9,585 bases of DNA, from contig JAGQWW010000077.1 in the NCBI GenBank assembly GCA_020436955.1, positions 1 through 9,585 on the forward strand. The letters run 5' to 3'. This DNA is from Saprospiraceae bacterium. GTDB taxonomy: Bacteria; Bacteroidota; Bacteroidia; Chitinophagales; Saprospiraceae. How positions within the stretch are numbered: position 1 is the first letter of the stretch; each line of letters opens with the position of its first letter. The translations under genes and the position numbers were made by a program. Shown piece after piece: positions 6,160 through 9,585 of this stretch. The notes under the pieces are model-generated. The model was not told where the DNA came from. It searched no databases and worked only from the letters and a program-made list of their open reading frames with translations.

Positions 6160-6169
6160 CCACCCAACC

Positions 6170-9100
6170 CTAATTCTGAATAATCGCAGGAGCACCTGCC
6201 TCACATTCTTCCGGCTGAATGGTGATAGTGACATTGGCAGAAGCACAGTCTCCGTTTGCATCACAAATTTGATAGGTGAAATTTTCTATCCCATTATAAT
6301 TAGCATTGGGCGTATAATCTATGCTATCGTCTCTAGGATTGGTAGGCGTACCATTATCGTTTACAACTGCTACTCCATTGGCTGGTGGACTTACAATAGT
6401 AATTGCACTACTACTGGGACCATCACCTCCGAAAGAATCATTTAAGGTTACGCCTACATTGACCGGCGTATTTTCAGTAGTAGTTTCTGAATCATTTTGA
6501 GGAGTGGGCACATCGTTATCCGGGTATATTGTTATATCAACTCTGGCGATGTCACAATCGTTATCAACATCACAGATTTGATAAAAGAAATAATCATTGC
6601 CATTATAATTGGTGTTAGGTGTGTAGGTAATAGAATCGTCTGTCGGATCATTAGGCGTACCATTGTCGTTAACGATGACTGTTCCCTGCGACGGAGCTCC
6701 AGTTATTTGAATAGCACCAACCGATGGTCCGTCGAATCCAAAGTCATCATTATTTAATACATCAATTGAAACTGGTGTATCCTCTCGAGTGGTAGTTGCA
6801 TCATCAATCGCATCGGGACGATTGTTACCTTCATATCCAAACAAAATACCACAGTCCATTTGGCCCAATCCGGTAAAGGTTACGGTATGAATATTAGGCG
6901 TAATCATCGGCTCGTTTAAGGGAATGGTTGCAGGATCAATATTGATAAAAAAGGTAACCGGATCGGGAGGAATTATGAAAGTAATATCCAGATATGGGTA
7001 ATTAGCCGATGTTCCATCATCGTAATTAAAAGACTCCCAGCTTCCGGTTGGGTTGCTTAAAAGGACTGATAAATGATTTACTCCATTTTGAGAATTAACT
7101 ACCTCTTGTACAACAGCTTTGAAATTGGGAGAAGTATAAAAACCTCCATTTATTAGTTTTGGCAAATCCCAATTGACCGTATTAGAAGTCTTGGCTCGGG
7201 TCGCCAGGTAATCGTTTGCGTTAGAATACACTCCTGGAGATTTAAGCTTTTCAGCTTTGATAGAAACCGGAATTTCCCCATCCTTTTTGCCAACAAAGGT
7301 TAGTGTTGCATTTGTTATGATTGCATTTGAAGGAATGTTGAGGTTTGGAAATCTATACCCTCTGTACCGTATGGTCCCTCCTTCCTTTTCTGCAGGATGG
7401 TTTTTACCATCTGATTTTTCATAGGAGTCATTTGTGCTGGCACTAATTTTCCGATTGGTAATTTGAACAGTAGAAGGATTTCCAATATCAGTTGAAGTAA
7501 ATTGGAAAGAACCGTCTGCAATGGTACCGCTCGTTACTACCAATTGGTCACCTGCATCCAGCAAACCATCACCATTTATATCTTTATACAAATTAACAGA
7601 AATACCGGCCTCGCCGGTCTCCCCAGGAGTATAGGCGCCATTTCTATCCATATCGGCAAAAACCAATCCATCCATCACCAGGTTATTAGCATCTAATTCG
7701 ACAAATATGGTTGCCTGATGGCAGATACCATCGGGATTACAAGATTCGTACTGCACTGAATCGATACCTGGCCAATAGCCGGTATTAGGGGCGTAGGTCA
7801 CCGTTCCGTCACCATTGTTTGTAAAGGTTCCATACAATCCCGATCCTAGTAAATTAACAGTTAAGCTTCGGCCCAGTAAATCTACATCATTCGCTACAAC
7901 ATCTATGGTTACTTCGTCTTCACAACCGGCAATGGTTCCAAAATCATTTTCTGCTATTGGGCGAATAACCAAATTACAAACATCGGGTCGGAAAGCCGGG
8001 GTTAACAATGCATTCAAATACATTCTTCGACCGTTAATTTTATCTTCTCCACTATCACCATAGGAATGTCCCGCCAAATAATGGGCATATCCTCCTATTG
8101 CATGACCTGGGTTAGCCACTCTACCAGCAAAAGCTTTATAGTTTATGCCATCGTTACTATCATAAGCATATCTTTTTACATTGGTACCAGCCTTAAATTG
8201 ATTGGTACGGTAAGATTCAGCGGATCCACCTTCATCGCTTAGTGCACCGTGTATCTGCATATACGGATCAGCAGGATTGTCAAAAATGATATTTCCTCCA
8301 ATTCCCGGATCCGTAACCCCATTTAGGGTCAGCAATCGATTGGAGGGGACAGATAAATTTTCATAAGCCCTTCCTGCTGCACATTGTGCTAGAAAGTTAC
8401 CGCCTGCTTGCAAAAAGCTCATAACATTTGCAACCTCCTGGGCGGATACGGAGCCTTCATCGGCGTGTGCTTCACTAATAAACGTATAACATGAACCGGC
8501 ATTTACATCAGCAGCGGTAATGGTCTGACCATTGACTTCCAGAACGTAATGTTCATTTTCAATGAAACCTGCGTTCACCAGAATATCTTCATGAATACCT
8601 TGATTACCACCGTTATCTAAAACACCCGCTTTTGGTTTATGCATTAAATCAGCATAGATTTCCACCTCTACAGATTCCTCCAACTGGTACACCTGAACAG
8701 GTGATCCTAAAGCATTAAAATCGTCTATAACACTTAATGCTTGAGATTCAAAGCCCGGATAGATGGCAATAGGTCCGGACCTAAACTGTCTATTGGAAGC
8801 ATTGGCAAAATTTGGAAAAATACGAGAGGCCCTGGCTGTAAAATCAATTCCATCCTTTGCTTTTCCTGAATTGATAATCCAACGCAAAGGAATATTTGCA
8901 TGTAATAAATGAACCGCCAATCCATAAGCTCGTACATTAAAATCGCTCCCAGTAGATTGCAGGTTATTATCCATAGCAATAATCCATGTACCGGCCGGCA
9001 AGGTTTCCAATGCAGCAACAGCGGTTATAGCATTTTCTGATTTATACTTATTGGTAGAAAGGTCAATATTTTTAAAAGCCGTCAAACCGACCAAAAGAAA

Positions 9101-9295
9101 CAAAACCACACTTGTTTTGCCAAAGAATTCAATTTTATCAATTCCCTTGGGAAGCCCCCACCTTAGACGGACAGATATCATACTAATAACAAGAAAAACC
9201 GACTGTGAAAATCTGTTGCAGGAAAGCCTAATTCCAGCAAGTAGCCTCTTTACAATTGAAGTAGTTTGCATAAATGTCCGGTTGATGTAATGCAC
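6170..9295 (-). CDS. large multidomain surface protein: GATase-like region, Ig-like and SdrD_B-like modules
   Basis: 1041 codons from GTG 9295; ATG 9271 (residue 9) is a likelier start and ATG 9181 (residue 39) is possible. Numbering is from the GTG. A membrane or signal segment lies at 57-74. Residues 100-440 resemble a class I glutamine-amidotransferase-like fold: AGVLDNGG (223-230), GGNFLAQCAAGRAYEN (298-313) with Cys305 at a nucleophile-elbow-like position, and NGRRMYLNALLTPA at its end. An Ig-like domain follows (446-535). An SdrD_B-like domain starts at 540 with acidic calcium-type loops (DMDRNGAY, DINGDGLL), is interrupted at about 603-778 by a DNRLRE-like beta module, and resumes at 779-822. 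Two tandem Big_9-type Ig repeats follow (826-924, 930-1027). It ends ECEAGAPAIIQN with no recognisable T9SS sorting domain. Likely exported and adhesive or structural; domain names are from memory, and the amidotransferase-like call is inference. Confidence 0.8.
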   Translation of the reverse strand: MHYINRTFMQTTSIVKRLLAGIRLSCNRFSQSVFLVISMISVRLRWGLPKGIDKIEFFGKTSVVLFLLVGLTAFKNIDLSTNKYKSENAITAVAALETLPAGTWIIAMDNNLQSTGSDFNVRAYGLAVHLLHANIPLRWIINSGKAKDGIDFTARASRIFPNFANASNRQFRSGPIAIYPGFESQALSVIDDFNALGSPVQVYQLEESVEVEIYADLMHKPKAGVLDNGGNQGIHEDILVNAGFIENEHYVLEVNGQTITAADVNAGSCYTFISEAHADEGSVSAQEVANVMSFLQAGGNFLAQCAAGRAYENLSVPSNRLLTLNGVTDPGIGGNIIFDNPADPYMQIHGALSDEGGSAESYRTNQFKAGTNVKRYAYDSNDGINYKAFAGRVANPGHAIGGYAHYLAGHSYGDSGEDKINGRRMYLNALLTPAFRPDVCNLVIRPIAENDFGTIAGCEDEVTIDVVANDVDLLGRSLTVNLLGSGLYGTFTNNGDGTVTYAPNTGYWPGIDSVQYESCNPDGICHQATIFVELDANNLVMDGLVFADMDRNGAYTPGETGEAGISVNLYKDINGDGLLDAGDQLVVTSGTIADGSFQFTSTDIGNPSTVQITNRKISASTNDSYEKSDGKNHPAEKEGGTIRYRGYRFPNLNIPSNAIITNATLTFVGKKDGEIPVSIKAEKLKSPGVYSNANDYLATRAKTSNTVNWDLPKLINGGFYTSPNFKAVVQEVVNSQNGVNHLSVLLSNPTGSWESFNYDDGTSANYPYLDITFIIPPDPVTFFINIDPATIPLNEPMITPNIHTVTFTGLGQMDCGILFGYEGNNRPDAIDDATTTREDTPVSIDVLNNDDFGFDGPSVGAIQITGAPSQGTVIVNDNGTPNDPTDDSITYTPNTNYNGNDYFFYQICDVDNDCDIARVDITIYPDNDVPTPQNDSETTTENTPVNVGVTLNDSFGGDGPSSSAITIVSPPANGVAVVNDNGTPTNPRDDSIDYTPNANYNGIENFTYQICDANGDCASANVTITIQPEECEAGAPAIIQN
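6215..6820 (-). repeat. two tandem Ig-like (Big_9-type) repeats inside the surface protein
   Basis: Residues 826-924 and 930-1027 align over their whole length: TTREDTPVSIDVLNND against TTENTPVNVGVTLND, VNDNGTP repeated exactly, DDSI-YTPN-NYNG repeated, and YQICDVDNDCD against YQICDANGDCA. Each ends with a Cys pair in a CDxxxDC loop (CDVDNDC, CDANGDC) that could bind calcium or form a disulfide. The similarity suggests internal duplication. Confidence 0.85.
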
Positions 9296-9585
9296 TAAAA
9301 GGAGGAGTAATTTAGATTACCCTCCCATCAAAAAATCTCCAGTTGCTTATATAAGCTTTATTCGAGATGCAGATGTATTTAATAATCTATGCCAGTCTTT
9401 TAGCATATGGATAACTTAAAAGATCCATTGTTGATCTAAATCCAAGTAACAAGACCTGGCGCAATTGGAATTATGCATTTAAAAAACTGGGGAGGAAACG
9501 AGTTTGATAATTATCACCCGCTTAACACTGTGAGACACCTATTTATAGCAATTTTTATGCCACTGAAGGAGAGGGGGGATTGGGG
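9296..9585. other. gene-free right end, leader region of the surface protein gene
   Basis: No credible coding frame is seen in these 290 bases. The stretch holds a hairpin at 9301-9325 and the palindrome TGATAATTATCA at 9505-9516. I found no convincing TAnnTTTG promoter for the minus-strand gene. Confidence 0.5.
9301..9325 (-). promoter_or_regulatory. hairpin in the leader of the surface protein gene
   Basis: GGAGG (9301-9305) and GTAAT (9307-9311) pair with ATTAC and CCTCC (9316-9325) around loop TTAG. This makes a 10-bp stem with a single bulged A at 9306. Read on the minus strand it is followed by TTTT and then the GTG at 9295. It could be a weak terminator of an upstream gene, an attenuator, or a structure that affects start choice; if it is a terminator, the ATG at 9271 or later would need its own promoter. 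Confidence 0.5.

Noticed and set aside
5723..6163. Minus-strand open frame encoding FTLHASR and VFGVRLL repeats
   Set aside because: The repeated peptide is simply arrays D and E translated (three heptads give seven codons). The rest is antisense to the thioesterase gene.
7502..8063. Plus-strand open frames opposite the surface protein gene
   Set aside because: They are antisense shadows of a continuous, domain-rich coding frame and show no domain of their own.
8056..8074. GHSYG (residues 409-413) of the surface protein as an alpha/beta-hydrolase GxSxG nucleophile
   Set aside because: It lies at the end of the amidotransferase-like region just before NGRRMYLNAL, without the strand-turn-helix context of a hydrolase elbow.

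Overview
The window comes from a member of the Bacteroidota, possibly Saprospiria-like; the class is a guess from gene content. The evidence is two proteins with C-terminal type IX secretion (T9SS) sorting domains, AT-rich intergenic DNA, A-rich rather than Shine-Dalgarno leaders, and promoters matching the Bacteroidota consensus (TTTG near -33, TAnnTTTG near -7). No phage, transposase, CRISPR or rRNA gene is visible.

Layout, left to right. Bases 2-2813 hold a DUF1800 gene (5' end off the window) and a DUF1501 gene on the + strand, a pair of exported proteins of unknown activity. Bases 2814-3104 hold three small hairpins, a promoter, tRNA-Lys(UUU) and a strong terminator. A CnoX/YbbN-type thioredoxin with a C-terminal TPR-like region follows (3188-3973) and ends in a terminator facing a convergent gene. 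Two minus-strand genes come next: a small T9SS-sorted secreted protein (4023-4757) and a three-helix DUF5362 membrane protein (4866-5336). A PaaI-type hotdog thioesterase (5552-5965, +) follows. A 1041-codon multidomain surface protein on the minus strand (6170-9295) joins a glutamine-amidotransferase-like region to Ig-like and SdrD_B-like modules. The last 290 bases have no gene, only a leader hairpin and a palindrome.

The most unusual feature is non-coding. The thioesterase gene is bracketed by five arrays of different sequence that all have a 7-bp period (5391-5432, 5439-5509, 5970-5990, 6017-6062, 6097-6159). The two largest share the core CGAAnnn in the same orientation, and the + strand is poor in T from 5439 onward. 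They look like a family of heptanucleotide repeats similar in style to the STRR repeats of cyanobacteria. They fill the promoter-side spacer and the convergent 3' spacer, and the last array lies next to the stop codon of the surface protein, which unexpectedly lacks a recognisable sorting domain.

The genes do not form one pathway. DUF1800/DUF1501 look like an operon. The rest are single genes for proteostasis, acyl-CoA hydrolysis, a membrane protein and the cell surface.
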